Below, piece after piece: positions 48,591 to 56,573 of a stretch of DNA of 64,000 nucleotides. Origin of the DNA: Fen-1364 sp049515135 (GTDB lineage: Bacteria; Spirochaetota; Spirochaetia; SZUA-6; Fen-1364); contig JBEKUJ010000012.1 in the NCBI GenBank assembly GCA_049515135.1, positions 1 through 64,000 on the forward strand, read 5' to 3'. Under the pieces are notes generated by a model, which did not search any database, had not been told where the DNA came from, and worked only from the letters and a program-made list of their open reading frames with translations. How positions within the stretch are numbered: the stretch's first letter is position 1; each line of letters opens with the position of its first letter. The translations under genes were made by a program, and so were the position numbers.

Positions 48591-49606
48591 GATTTCCTCC
48601 TTCTCAGGACAGGTTCCTTGATCATGCCCAGAGGTTTTTTCTCCGCATTCCTCCCTTCCGCCGCAAGAAGAACAGCGGCGATGGTGTTCTGGTCGGACGC
48701 AAGCGCGTTGATGAATCGGCCGCGAAGCGCGCCAAGAATCGGGGCCACCTTGTCGCTCCCGCACGCGACCCCCAGGGAGAGGCGGCCGTGGCGCAGATCA
48801 TCCAGCCCGATGCCAATGATTCTCGAGGCGAAAGAGGACACCCGCTCTTTTCCCTTCTCGTCGAAAAACCGGCCGCAGATGTCGCCGACTGCGCGGCCCT
48901 TGAGCTCGTCTATCTCCTTCTGATCTATCATCCCGACGCGGACGTAGACCTGGTCGCTCTGAAGGGACCCCAACCCGACCACATAGACGTCCCCTGCACG
49001 GGCCATCGCGAGCACGTCGCTGATGGTGCTGTTGGCGGCAATGAGGTCACGCGCATTCCCGGAGCCGACCCCCAGGATGGCGGGTGAGCTGATGAAGTAC
49101 GGCCGGGCCTCGAAGGGATGGGCGGCGGCCCTGGTGATCTCGTTGTAGTCGATCCCGTGCGCGTCATGGCCGAGGTTTCCCATGGCCTGCACCACGGAGA
49201 GCCCCGCGATTCTGCGCGGGAGAAGGGCGTTGGCCACGCACCGCAGCGTGCGCCCGCAGCCGAAGACCAGCGTCTGGCCCGGACGGACCGCGTCGCGAAG
49301 GAAGTTTGCCGCGTAACGGCCGACGATTTCGCGGGTGCTTTCCAGGTCCTCGCTGAAGGCCGGGGCAATGATGACCTCTTGCAGGTGAGGGAAGGCCTGC
49401 TTGAGGGAGGCGCGAAGATCATCGAACTGACGGCCAGGCTCCACGATCTGGATCTGAACGATTCCCTTCTCCCGGACCTCTTTCAGATAGCGGGAGATCT
49501 GGCTGCGCGTGACACCGGCGCTTCGTGCTATCTCCGACTGGTTTCGGTTCTCCAGGTAGTAGGCGCGGGCAATCTCCATGAGGAGCGCGGTCTTCTTGTC
49601 TTTCAT
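48587..49606 (-). CDS. SorC-family sugar-responsive transcriptional regulator
   Basis: A 339-aa regulator. Residues ~8-55 hold the helix-turn-helix (YYLENRNQSEIARSAGVTRS, QISRYLKEVREKG). The rest is the NagB-like sugar-binding domain: GQTLVFGCGRTLRC, VVQAMGNLGHDAHGIDYNEI, VYVVGLGSLQS and LSLGVACGSDKVAPILGAL. It would bind a phosphosugar intermediate of the operon. It is the first gene, so it should control itself along with the five genes downstream through the palindrome at 49624. Confidence 0.9.
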   Translation of the reverse strand: MKDKKTALLMEIARAYYLENRNQSEIARSAGVTRSQISRYLKEVREKGIVQIQIVEPGRQFDDLRASLKQAFPHLQEVIIAPAFSEDLESTREIVGRYAANFLRDAVRPGQTLVFGCGRTLRCVANALLPRRIAGLSVVQAMGNLGHDAHGIDYNEITRAAAHPFEARPYFISSPAILGVGSGNARDLIAANSTISDVLAMARAGDVYVVGLGSLQSDQVYVRVGMIDQKEIDELKGRAVGDICGRFFDEKGKERVSSFASRIIGIGLDDLRHGRLSLGVACGSDKVAPILGALRGRFINALASDQNTIAAVLLAAEGRNAEKKPLGMIKEPVLRRRKS

Positions 49607-49623
49607 GATAGCGACATCAAGAA

Positions 49624-49659
49624 TGCACAAAAGTGAATTCACATTTGTGCACTTTTGTG
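49624..49659. promoter_or_regulatory. Operator: 28-bp near-perfect palindrome plus third half-site
   Basis: Bases 49624-49651 are a 28-bp palindrome with a single mismatched pair; the left half is TGCACAAAAGTGAA. The unit CACAAAAGTG at 49626-49635 is repeated inverted at 49650-49659 (CACTTTTGTG), giving three half-sites in 36 bp. It lies 18 bp from the regulator start and 58 bp from the divergent phosphatase start, the expected place for SorC-type autoregulation. Confidence 0.75.
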
Positions 49660-49716
49660 ATAGGACTGTAGTATGAGACATCAGGAATTGCAAGACTTTT
49701 TTTTCGAGGGGTTGAC

Positions 49717-50355
49717 ATGCGGCTGATCCTCATTCGGCATGGGGAGACGGAGGGAAATCCCTTTGCGCGCCTCCAGGGCAGGATAGATCTGCCGCTGAGT
49801 GAGACCGGAAGAGCGCAGGCTCGGGCCGCGGCGGAGGCCCTGAAGACGGAAGAGCTGGGTCGGCTCGTCGCAAGCGACATGAAGCGCGCGTCAGAAACAG
49901 CTCGCATTATTGCCGGCTGCCAGGCGCGGCCGGTCCCTGTGGTCTTGGATTCCCGTCTCCGGGAGGTCGACCTCGGGGTCTGGGAAGGCATGACGCTTCA
50001 GGAAGTCCAGCGGAAGTTCCCGCAAGAGCTGCAGCGGTGGCTGAGCGACCCGAAGACGTCTCCGCCCGAGGGAGAGAAGGCCGCGGATTCCGCGAAGCGG
50101 GTATCCCAGCTCGCGGCGGAATTGCTGGCCATGGAGGAGGAGACGATTGCCGTTGTCGGCCATCTCCTGGTTTTCCAGGTGTTGATCTCCGTGCTCATGG
50201 GCGTCTCGCCGGGCGCGAGGTATCCCTTTCATATGTACACCGGTTCGCTCTCCGAGCTTCGCATAGAGGATGGAAGGGCTTCTCTTGTTTTCCTGAACAG
50301 GATCTCCCACGTGGCAGAAGCGGGGCTTGCAGTGGAGTCCTTCAAGGATCGCTGA
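49717..50355 (+). CDS. Histidine phosphatase (phosphoglycerate mutase-like)
   Basis: A 212-aa protein. LILIRHGETEGNPFARLQGR is the RHG motif with the phospho-accepting His, LREVDLGVWEGMTLQEV the middle motif, and ETIAVVGHLLVFQVL the second catalytic His. CobC/GpmB-like phosphatases of this size act on many substrates (alpha-ribazole-P, sugar phosphates). It is divergent from the sugar operon across the shared operator and may be co-regulated. Ribosome-binding site GAGGGG. Confidence 0.9.
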   Translation: MRLILIRHGETEGNPFARLQGRIDLPLSETGRAQARAAAEALKTEELGRLVASDMKRASETARIIAGCQARPVPVVLDSRLREVDLGVWEGMTLQEVQRKFPQELQRWLSDPKTSPPEGEKAADSAKRVSQLAAELLAMEEETIAVVGHLLVFQVLISVLMGVSPGARYPFHMYTGSLSELRIEDGRASLVFLNRISHVAEAGLAVESFKDR

Positions 50356-50364
50356 ATCCACGGC

Positions 50365-50397
50365 CAGCGCGCCGCGGGTGGATCCGGCGGCGCGCTG
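50365..50397. terminator. GC-rich hairpin between convergent genes
   Basis: CAGCGCGCCGC (50365-50375) and GCGGCGCGCTG (50387-50397) form a perfect 11-bp stem with an 11-base loop. It sits in the 56-bp gap between the convergent phosphatase and DUF998 genes. There is no T run, so termination may be factor-assisted. Confidence 0.55.
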
Positions 50398-50411
50398 AGC
50401 GGCCGCGAAGC

Positions 50412-51062
50412 TCACGCCCGGAAAAGCTCCGAGCGCAATCTAGCTGAAGCGGCGGTGACCCACGCAAAGGCGACAGCTCCCGCCAGCGCGACAATCACGC
50501 CTGCCCAGCTCATGAACAGGTTGGTCAACGCGATGAGAATGGGGACGGAAACTCCTGACACGATACTGTAGATGAGCCACCCGCGCTGCCCAACGGAGCC
50601 GAAGCGCCGGACGAACACGAAGCAATTCGCGATGGTCGAAATCATGGAAATAAAAAAGCCGAGGGCATGCAGCGACGCATGGCCGCTCATCGTCGTTGCC
50701 GGACTCGCCGGGGCCCCGGGAGGGAAGCCGAACGCCGGATCGGGAGGGAAGATGCCGGCCACAATGAGGCCCAGCCCGAAAGTCCCCACGAGCAGCGCTC
50801 CCCACCTCCCGCCTTTCTGGCCCTTGAGCATGCGGCGCATTCCGATTGCGCAGGCCACCGCGAGCATACCCGTGAGGAGAAAGCTTGCAATCTGGATCCC
50901 GCCCAGATCTCCGAGGCTCAGCTGGCTGATGGCGTTCAGCCGGATATTGTATCCGGGCCGCGTCAGGGCCTGGACGATGGCAACGGCAAAGAACAACGGG
51001 CCGGTGAATGCCCCGCAGGCCAGAAGCGCCCTGGTCAACCCGGAATCTCTTGAATCACCCAT
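50412..51062 (-). CDS. DUF998 membrane protein
   Basis: A 216-aa protein with six hydrophobic spans from ATG 51062. LACGAFTGPLFFAVAIVQAL, TRPGYNIRLNAISQLSLGDL and GIFPPDPAFGFPPGAP are DUF998 landmarks: the first helix, the 'R-G-(Y/F)-(D/N)-x-x-x-(N/H)-x-(I/L)-S' loop and the FPxDP segment. Function unknown. Confidence 0.82.
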   Translation of the reverse strand: MGDSRDSGLTRALLACGAFTGPLFFAVAIVQALTRPGYNIRLNAISQLSLGDLGGIQIASFLLTGMLAVACAIGMRRMLKGQKGGRWGALLVGTFGLGLIVAGIFPPDPAFGFPPGAPASPATTMSGHASLHALGFFISMISTIANCFVFVRRFGSVGQRGWLIYSIVSGVSVPILIALTNLFMSWAGVIVALAGAVAFAWVTAASARLRSELFRA

Positions 51063-51171
51063 GTGGGACCTCCATATCCCTTTATCGCTCTGAAAGCCAA
51101 GAATCGACATGCGGCATTTCGAAGGCAAGTGATGGCGCGCCGTAAACCGCCGGGGGGATGCAACCATCGAC

Positions 51172-51217
51172 TTGACGACCGGCGCTCGTTGCAAGTATAC
51201 TGAACCAGGTGGTTCAG
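51172..51217 (+). promoter_or_regulatory. Promoter and operator overlapping the start of the arsR-like gene
   Basis: TTGACG (51172-51177), 18 bp, TATACT (51196-51201). An inverted repeat CTGAACC / GGTTCAG (51200-51206 / 51211-51217) spans the end of the -10 and the GTG start at 51209. Transcription would begin at about the start codon, so the message is probably leaderless and the regulator probably represses itself. Confidence 0.6.
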
Positions 51218-51547
51218 CGTTTACAGAAACTTGATGCAGCTTTCGCGGCCCTGTCGGATCGGACCCGCCGAGGCATTCTGGAGCGCCTGGGGCGCGGAGA
51301 AGCTTCGATCAGCGACCTGGCAGCGAGCTTCGACATGACCCTCACGGGCGTCAAGAAGCATATGCGGGTCCTGGAGGAGGCGGGACTGGTCACGACGAAA
51401 AAAATCGGCAGGGTGCGGTACTGCAGGCTGGGCCCGAGCCGATTGGAGAATGAGACGACGTGGATTGAAATGTACAGACAAATGCTGGAGGCCCGGCTGG
51501 ACAGCTTGGGCGAATTTCTTGAGCGCACGAAAGGAGCTCAATCATGA
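51209..51547 (+). CDS. ArsR-family transcriptional regulator
   Basis: A 112-aa winged-helix protein: DAAFAALSDRTRRGILERLG, ISDLAASFDMTLTGVKKHMR, VLEEAGLVTTKKIGRVRYCR. This is the ArsR subgroup paired with SRPBCC (AHSA1) genes, and the next gene is exactly that, with an ATGA overlap. No metal-binding Cys pair is evident. The GTG start has no ribosome-binding site, consistent with leaderless translation from the overlapping promoter. Confidence 0.88.
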   Translation: MVQRLQKLDAAFAALSDRTRRGILERLGRGEASISDLAASFDMTLTGVKKHMRVLEEAGLVTTKKIGRVRYCRLGPSRLENETTWIEMYRQMLEARLDSLGEFLERTKGAQS

Positions 51548-52038
51548 GCACGCAAATCAAGGCGCCTGCGGGCACCTCAAGAGTTACCACTCCCTCGGAT
51601 CGCGAGATCCGCATTGAACGCATCTTCAACGCCTCCCGCGATCGCGTGTGGCAGGCCTTTACGGATGCGAAGCTGCTGGCGCAGTGGTGGGGCCGGGGGC
51701 ACAAGGTCGATATCGAGCGTCTGGAGGTCCAGCGCGGCGGCCACTGGAGGTTCGTGGAGCACACTGATCAGGGGCCTCAGGGCTTCGAAGGCCGGTTCCG
51801 CGAGGTGACGCCGCCGGAACGCCTGGTGCAGACCTTCGAGTGGGACGGGATGCCCGGCCACGTCCTGGTCAACACCATCACCTTCGAGGACCTTGGCGAT
51901 GGTCGAATACTGGTGGCAACCATGTCCCTTTTCCACACGACGCAGGAGCGGGACGGCATGGTGCAGTCTGGTATGGAAAGCGGGCTCAACCAGAGCTACG
52001 CGGCGCTGGACAATCTGTTGATGAGGAAAGCGGCGTAA
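51544..52038 (+). CDS. SRPBCC (AHSA1-like) domain protein
   Basis: A 164-aa START-like fold protein: IRIERIFNASRDRVWQAFTD, AKLLAQWWGRGHKVDIERLE, GGHWRFVEH and PERLVQTFEWDGMPGHV, ending with QSYAALDNLLMRKAA. This family binds hydrophobic ligands; with its ArsR partner it forms a common two-gene unit of unknown physiological role. Confidence 0.88.
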   Translation: MSTQIKAPAGTSRVTTPSDREIRIERIFNASRDRVWQAFTDAKLLAQWWGRGHKVDIERLEVQRGGHWRFVEHTDQGPQGFEGRFREVTPPERLVQTFEWDGMPGHVLVNTITFEDLGDGRILVATMSLFHTTQERDGMVQSGMESGLNQSYAALDNLLMRKAA

Positions 52039-52050
52039 GCCGCTTTCTTA
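52027..52050. terminator. Hairpin terminator between convergent genes
   Basis: AAAGCGGC-GTAA-GCCGCTTT (52027-52046) is a perfect 8-bp stem with a 4-base loop that contains the SRPBCC stop codon; TCTT follows. It probably serves both this gene and the convergent DUF2203 gene. Confidence 0.6.
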
Positions 52051-52395
52051 CGTCTTAGGAAGCGGCCGTCGGCCCTGGTAGCCGTCCTCGATGCGGTGAT
52101 ACCAGGCGAGCTCGTTTTCATCGCTTCGCCAGCAGAGGAAAACTGTCTCTCCGTCGATCACCGCTGGGAAATCTACCAGCCCGAGGGAAAAGTTCCAGTC
52201 CTTGAAGTAGCATCCCATCGAGGCAAGCTCTCCCAGCTGCTCTTCCAGCACTGCCTGGAGGTCCGGCACGCCGTCATCGTTTTCTTCGAGCTCCTGAAGC
52301 CTGCGTCCTGTCTCCAGGATATCCGCCACAATCTGGCGGACAAGGGGCAGAGTGCTCTCCGCTTCCCTGCGGGTGAAAAGTCGTTTGAACTCCAT
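52048..52395 (-). CDS. DUF2203 family protein
   Basis: A 115-aa protein from ATG 52395: FTRREAESTLPLVRQIVADI, EEQLGELASMGCYFKDWNFS, LGLVDFPAVIDGETVFLCWR, LAWYHRIEDGYQGRRPL. The last two segments (GLVDFP, the W-x-x-x-E region and 'H-E-D-G-xxGR') are the DUF2203 signature. Function unknown. Divergent from the DUF2277 gene, a pairing of two small conserved proteins. Confidence 0.85.
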   Translation of the reverse strand: MEFKRLFTRREAESTLPLVRQIVADILETGRRLQELEENDDGVPDLQAVLEEQLGELASMGCYFKDWNFSLGLVDFPAVIDGETVFLCWRSDENELAWYHRIEDGYQGRRPLPKT

Positions 52396-52490
52396 GGACC
52401 TGCCGAATTTCGCAGCCCTGAGGAATGCAGTCAAGTGGGCAATGATTGACCCCGCGGTCCTCGGGGCTTGATATTGGAGGGGGCACCGAC

Positions 52491-52778
52491 ATGTGTAGAA
52501 ACATCAAACCGCTTTTCAACTTCGATCCGCCTGCAACTGAGGATGAGATTCGGCAGGCGTGCCTTCAATTCGTGCGGAAGGTGAGCGGTTTCACCCGTCC
52601 ATCAAAGGCGAATGAAGCCGCTTTCCTGGCCGCGGTCGAGGAGATTGCCTCCGTCACCGGAAACCTGCTGAGCGGGCTCACAACCAGCGCACAGCCGAGG
52701 GATCGAGCCGCGGAAGCGGCCAGGGCGCATGCGCGCGCCGCTCAAAGGTTTGCCCGGTGGAACGAAAGGCCGATGTAG
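52491..52778 (+). CDS. DUF2277 family protein
   Basis: A 95-aa protein starting MCRNIKPLFNFDPPATEDEI and continuing RQACLQFVRKVSGFTRPSKA. The 'MCRNIk.LfNf.P.a..eEi..A..QfVRKvSG' pattern is diagnostic of DUF2277. The ATG at 52491 follows TTGGAGGGGGCACC. Function unknown. Confidence 0.88.
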   Translation: MCRNIKPLFNFDPPATEDEIRQACLQFVRKVSGFTRPSKANEAAFLAAVEEIASVTGNLLSGLTTSAQPRDRAAEAARAHARAAQRFARWNERPM

Positions 52779-52788
52779 GCCCGGAAGC

Positions 52789-53772
52789 TCAGGCGGAAAC
52801 TGCCACCCTGTTGTACCGTGTGCGATAGTCAAGAGGCGACATGCCTGCAATCTTCTTGAAAACCTCCCGAAACGCCTTGGTGTCGGAGTAGCCGGCCTCG
52901 TACATTGCCTCGTTGACGTTCTTCCTTCCCGTCTCCAGGTTCTTCTTTGCCGCCTCTATTCTGACCCGCTGGATGTATTCCGAGACCGTGTTTCCAGTGG
53001 CCTGCTTGAACCTGCGCTCCAGGCTTCGCCTGCCCACGGCCAGCGTGTCGCACAAATGGTCGACGGTGATTCTTTCGCGGTAGCCGCTCTCGATCAGCTC
53101 CTGAGCTTTTTTCACAACGTCGTCACCGTGGTCTTTCTGCCCGTTGAAGATCAGGAAAGGAGACTGCTTGTCCCGATCGATTTCGATCTCATAGAACTTG
53201 GAAGCATAGACTGCTATCTCCCGGTCGGTGTACTTCTCCAGCATGTACAGGAGCAGGTTCCAGAACGAATGCGCCCCGCCGCTCGTGTAGATTCCGTTCT
53301 CATCCGTGATGATGGATTCCGAGACCAGGTTGACCTCGGGGAAGCGTTTTCGAAAATCGTTGGCCGACATCCAGTGGGTGGCGCAATGCTTTCCCTTCAT
53401 CAATCCCGTTGCGGCCAGGAGGAACGCGCCCACGCAGAGGCTCGCAATCTCGGCCCCGCTTTGATACTGCCGTACGATCCAGGGGAAAAATCCCTTGTTC
53501 ATGGCGATGACGTCATCCGGGTTGCCATTCACCGCGGGAATGATGATGAGATCCGTTTTCCGGATCTTGTCGATGGTCACATCGGGCCGGACCGAGAAGA
53601 GCCGGTCGTAGACCTGCGCGTCACCGGTGAGCCCCACCAGTTGTACCGCGAACTGCGGCGGCCTGCCTCGCGCGGCCAGGAAATCGTTGGTCTTTGTGAA
53701 AAGGATGAACGAACCTTCGATGCAGCCCAGGGCCGCGGCTCCCTTTGGAACAAGGATGGATACGTGCCTCAT
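52789..53772 (-). CDS. GlxA-type AraC-family transcriptional regulator
   Basis: A 327-aa regulator. The N-terminal ~195 residues are a DJ-1/PfpI-like domain (VSILVPKGAAALGCIEGSF, GAEIASLCVGAFLLAATGLM with the nucleophile-elbow Cys). The C-terminal ~100 residues are the double helix-turn-helix of AraC proteins (ITVDHLCDTLAVGRRSLERR, NVNEAMYEAGYSDTKAFREV). Ligand unknown. The ATG at 53772 fits the family start. Confidence 0.9.
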   Translation of the reverse strand: MRHVSILVPKGAAALGCIEGSFILFTKTNDFLAARGRPPQFAVQLVGLTGDAQVYDRLFSVRPDVTIDKIRKTDLIIIPAVNGNPDDVIAMNKGFFPWIVRQYQSGAEIASLCVGAFLLAATGLMKGKHCATHWMSANDFRKRFPEVNLVSESIITDENGIYTSGGAHSFWNLLLYMLEKYTDREIAVYASKFYEIEIDRDKQSPFLIFNGQKDHGDDVVKKAQELIESGYRERITVDHLCDTLAVGRRSLERRFKQATGNTVSEYIQRVRIEAAKKNLETGRKNVNEAMYEAGYSDTKAFREVFKKIAGMSPLDYRTRYNRVAVSA

Positions 53773-53975
53773 GCGCAGAAAATACGGATGATTGCATGTC
53801 GCGATCAACCCCTCAGATTGTCGTATTTGTACCCTCCCGCGGGAGCTTTGCGTCGGTACATTCTTGGTGACTGAGCGGTCAGACGCACGGCATCAAGGCC
53901 GACGTGATCGCCCCAGTGTTGGATGAGTTTTTCAGCGGCTAGTCACGGTGAGGCGGTCATGCCAGGAGGCAAAGG

Positions 53976-54464
53976 ATGACAAAAGCGATACCGAAATTGG
54001 GATACCGTGATCCGCAGCCTTACGTCGGAATACGGAGCTGCGTGACAATGAAGGAAATCGGCACGGTTCTTCCGCCTTTGATGGGCGAGGTATTCGCCTG
54101 GCTGGAAAAGAAAGGCCTGAAGGCGTCCGGCGCGCCCTTCTGGCGCTACCTCGTTGTCGACATGAAGAGACAGCTCGAGATCGATGTGGCCGTTCCCGTA
54201 GCTGCGGCGCTGAAAGGGGATGGGCGCATCATCTTGGACGTCCTTCCGCCGGGCCGATACGCCACGACGCTGCATGTCGGCCACCCCGACGGCCTGATGC
54301 AGGCAACCGCAGACCTGTTGTCCTGGGCTGAAGAAAACGGAATCATGTGGCAGGTGGACGGTTCACGATGGGCCGGCCGGGTGGAGAGGTGTTTCTCAAA
54401 CCCGATCGATGATCCCGATATGAACATGTGGAAGACAGAGCTCGCATTTCTGAGCGCGGATTAA
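53976..54464 (+). CDS. GyrI-like / AraC effector-binding domain protein
   Basis: A 162-aa protein: YRDPQPYVGIRSCVTMKEIG, GEVFAWLEKKGLKASGAPFW, VDMKRQLEIDVAVPVAAAL and VLPPGRYATTLHVGHPDGLM. These match the SOUL/GyrI-like effector-binding fold without a DNA-binding domain. It may bind small hydrophobic compounds. Ribosome-binding site AGGAGG. The 203-bp gap upstream contains no confident gene. Confidence 0.8.
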   Translation: MTKAIPKLGYRDPQPYVGIRSCVTMKEIGTVLPPLMGEVFAWLEKKGLKASGAPFWRYLVVDMKRQLEIDVAVPVAAALKGDGRIILDVLPPGRYATTLHVGHPDGLMQATADLLSWAEENGIMWQVDGSRWAGRVERCFSNPIDDPDMNMWKTELAFLSAD

Positions 54465-54476
54465 GGGAGGTAGACT

Positions 54477-54869
54477 ATGTTCAAGAACGCTAAAGCTTTC
54501 AGCGGCTTCTCCGTGGACGATCTGGCAAAGGCAAAGGAGTTCTACGGCAAGACCCTCGGCCTGGAGATGATCGAGGACAAGAAGATGACCATCCTCACCC
54601 TCAAGCTCGCCACTGGCGGGAGGGTGGTTATCTATCCGAAGGGGCCCGGGCATTTGCCTGCAACCTATACGACGCTCAATTTCCCGGTCCGTGACATCGA
54701 CAGAGCGGTGGATGAGCTGGGCTTGCGCGGCATTCGCATGGAGCGCTACGAAAGCTTCGAGCAGGATCAAAAGGGCATCGAGCGAAGCGGCGGAAAGAAC
54801 ACCGGGCCTTCCATCGCGTGGTTCAAGGATCCCGCAGGAAACATCCTGTCGGTGATTCAGAGCGAATAG
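54477..54869 (+). CDS. VOC-family (glyoxalase-like) protein
   Basis: A 130-aa single-module VOC protein: AFSGFSVDDLAKAKEFYGKT, LGLEMIEDKKMTILTLKLA and AWFKDPAGNILSVIQ (the metal-ligand Glu position reads Ser here). Probably a small dioxygenase- or lyase-like protein or a binding protein. 12 bp after the GyrI-like gene and 8 bp before the tandem PhnB-type gene, so one operon. Confidence 0.85.
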   Translation: MFKNAKAFSGFSVDDLAKAKEFYGKTLGLEMIEDKKMTILTLKLATGGRVVIYPKGPGHLPATYTTLNFPVRDIDRAVDELGLRGIRMERYESFEQDQKGIERSGGKNTGPSIAWFKDPAGNILSVIQSE

Positions 54870-54877
54870 GAGAAAGC

Positions 54878-55753
54878 ATGCAGAAGATCACACCGTTCCT
54901 GTGGTTCGACAATCAGGCCGAACAGGCCGCTGCGTTTTACACCTCCCTGTTCGAGAGCTCGAAAATCGGCAGCGTTCGCCGGTTTGGAGATGCGGGCCCG
55001 GGGCCCAAGGGCCAGGTCATGACCCTGACTTTCCAGCTCGCGGGGCTTGAACTCATGGCTCTCAACGGAGGCCCGTTGTTCTCCTTCACGCCTGCCGTGT
55101 CGTTCTTCGTGGCCTGCCGGACTGAGCAGGAGGTGGACGCGCTGTGGAAGAAGCTCTCTGACGGCGGCAGAGTCCTCATGGAGCTGCAGAAGTACCCGTT
55201 CAGTGAGAAGTTCGGATGGGTCTCGGACAGGTACGGCCTCTCCTGGCAATTGACCCTTGCCGGCCAGCCGACGAAGATCACGCCTTTTTTCATGTTCGTC
55301 GGAAAGCGGCACGGGAAGGCCGAAGAGGCGCTGGAATACTGGGGGTCTCTGTTCAAGGGCTCGAGCGTGGACCAGATCATGCGTTACGGCCCGGGTCAAC
55401 CGGAGCCGGAAGGAACTGTCATGCACGCCCGGTTCTCCCTGGCGGGCCAGGAGTTTATAGCCATGGACAGCAACAGGGAGCATGCCTTCTCCTTCAATGA
55501 GGCAGTTTCGTTCTACGTGGACTGCAAAACGCAGGAGGAAGTGGACGAGCTGTGGGAAAAGCTCTCCGACGGGGGAAAGAAGGGACAATGCGGCTGGCTG
55601 GAGGACAGGTACGGGGTGTCCTGGCAGATCGTTCCCTCCGTTCTCGGTGAGCTGCTGGGGGACAAGAACCCCGCCCGGTCGCAGAAAGTCATGCAGGCCA
55701 TGCTCAAGATGAAGAAGCTGGATATCAAAAGGCTGCAGGAGGCAGGGCGCTAA
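54878..55753 (+). CDS. Tandem PhnB-type VOC protein
   Basis: A 291-aa protein made of two similar PhnB modules. Module one: KITPFLWFDNQAEQAAAFYT, PAVSFFVACRTEQEVDALWK, FGWVSDRYGLSWQLT. Module two: KITPFFMFVGKRHGKAEEAL, EAVSFYVDCKTQEEVDELWE, CGWLEDRYGVSWQIVPSVL. Intact relatives of the two broken VOC genes at 39 and 41 kb. Function unknown. Confidence 0.88.
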   Translation: MQKITPFLWFDNQAEQAAAFYTSLFESSKIGSVRRFGDAGPGPKGQVMTLTFQLAGLELMALNGGPLFSFTPAVSFFVACRTEQEVDALWKKLSDGGRVLMELQKYPFSEKFGWVSDRYGLSWQLTLAGQPTKITPFFMFVGKRHGKAEEALEYWGSLFKGSSVDQIMRYGPGQPEPEGTVMHARFSLAGQEFIAMDSNREHAFSFNEAVSFYVDCKTQEEVDELWEKLSDGGKKGQCGWLEDRYGVSWQIVPSVLGELLGDKNPARSQKVMQAMLKMKKLDIKRLQEAGR

Positions 55754-55895
55754 GTGAATACTGCATCCAGAGGACTGTGGGCTGGATCAGGCGTTCTGCT
55801 TCGATCGGCATTTCGCCCAACAAGGCTTTGAGGTTCTGCCGTCGTCGTGATCCTTTTGTGACCATCGCCGCGTACAATGAAGCAGAGGTGAAGAC

Positions 55896-56573
55896 ATGAA
55901 GGCATCGTATCGGGTAACTTTCGCAGCGCTTGCCTTGGCGGCGGCGCTGCTTTTGTTTGGCGCCATCGGCGCAGCTGGCGCTTCGATGGATGTTCCCAAG
56001 CCGCCCATGGACACGTCTGCCATGATGAAAGGCACGCAGACCGCGGTCCTTGCCGGCGGGTGTTTCTGGGGTATGGAGGGAGTGTTCGAGCGGCTGAAGG
56101 GCGTGGTGGACGTGACCTCGGGATACTCTGGCGGCGACGCCGAATCCGCGCACTACGAGATGGTGGGATCGGGGACGACGGGGCACGCGGAGTCCATCCA
56201 GATTCACTATGACCCCTCGCAGATAAGCTACGGCACTCTGCTCAAGGTGTTTTTCATCGTGGCGCACGACCCCACGGAGCTGAACTTCCAGGGACCGGAC
56301 TATGGCACGCAGTACCGCTCCGTGATTTTCTACGCGAATGCGGGGCAGAAGCAGCTTGCCGAGACGTACATACATGAGCTGGATCAGGCGAAGGTGTTCC
56401 CGAAGCCCATCGTGACGCAGGTGGCGCCGCTGAAAGCGTTCTACCCGGCGGAAGACTACCATCAGCACTTCCTGGACCGCAATCCCGGCTATCCCTACAT
56501 CGTGTTCTATGATCTGCCGAAAATAGCGACGCTGAAGAAGACGTACCCGCAGCTGGTGGCGGCAGGGTCGTGA
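55896..56573 (+). CDS. msrA: Peptide methionine sulfoxide reductase MsrA, exported
   Basis: A 225-aa MsrA with an N-terminal signal sequence (VTFAALALAAALLLFGAIGA). VLAGGCFWGMEGVFERLKGV has the catalytic Cys; GYSGGDAESAHYEMVGSGTT, LLKVFFIVAHDPTELNFQGP and FYPAEDYHQHFL are further MsrA signatures. It repairs oxidised methionine in envelope proteins. No resolving Cys is seen near the C-terminus, so reduction may use another route. It ends directly against the convergent esterase gene. Confidence 0.94.
   Translation: MKASYRVTFAALALAAALLLFGAIGAAGASMDVPKPPMDTSAMMKGTQTAVLAGGCFWGMEGVFERLKGVVDVTSGYSGGDAESAHYEMVGSGTTGHAESIQIHYDPSQISYGTLLKVFFIVAHDPTELNFQGPDYGTQYRSVIFYANAGQKQLAETYIHELDQAKVFPKPIVTQVAPLKAFYPAEDYHQHFLDRNPGYPYIVFYDLPKIATLKKTYPQLVAAGS

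Noticed and set aside
47214..48923. 569-codon plus-strand ORF across the RbsB/RbsC-type genes
   Set aside because: Antisense of two well-supported transporter genes; no family features.
53871..53942. Short plus-strand frame reading LSGQTHGIKADVIAPVLDEF then a stop
   Set aside because: Protein-like but only ~23 codons, no start and no family; could be chance or a relic.
55754..55895. Gap before msrA inspected for tRNA or small RNA
   Set aside because: No cloverleaf, promoter or terminator pattern visible.
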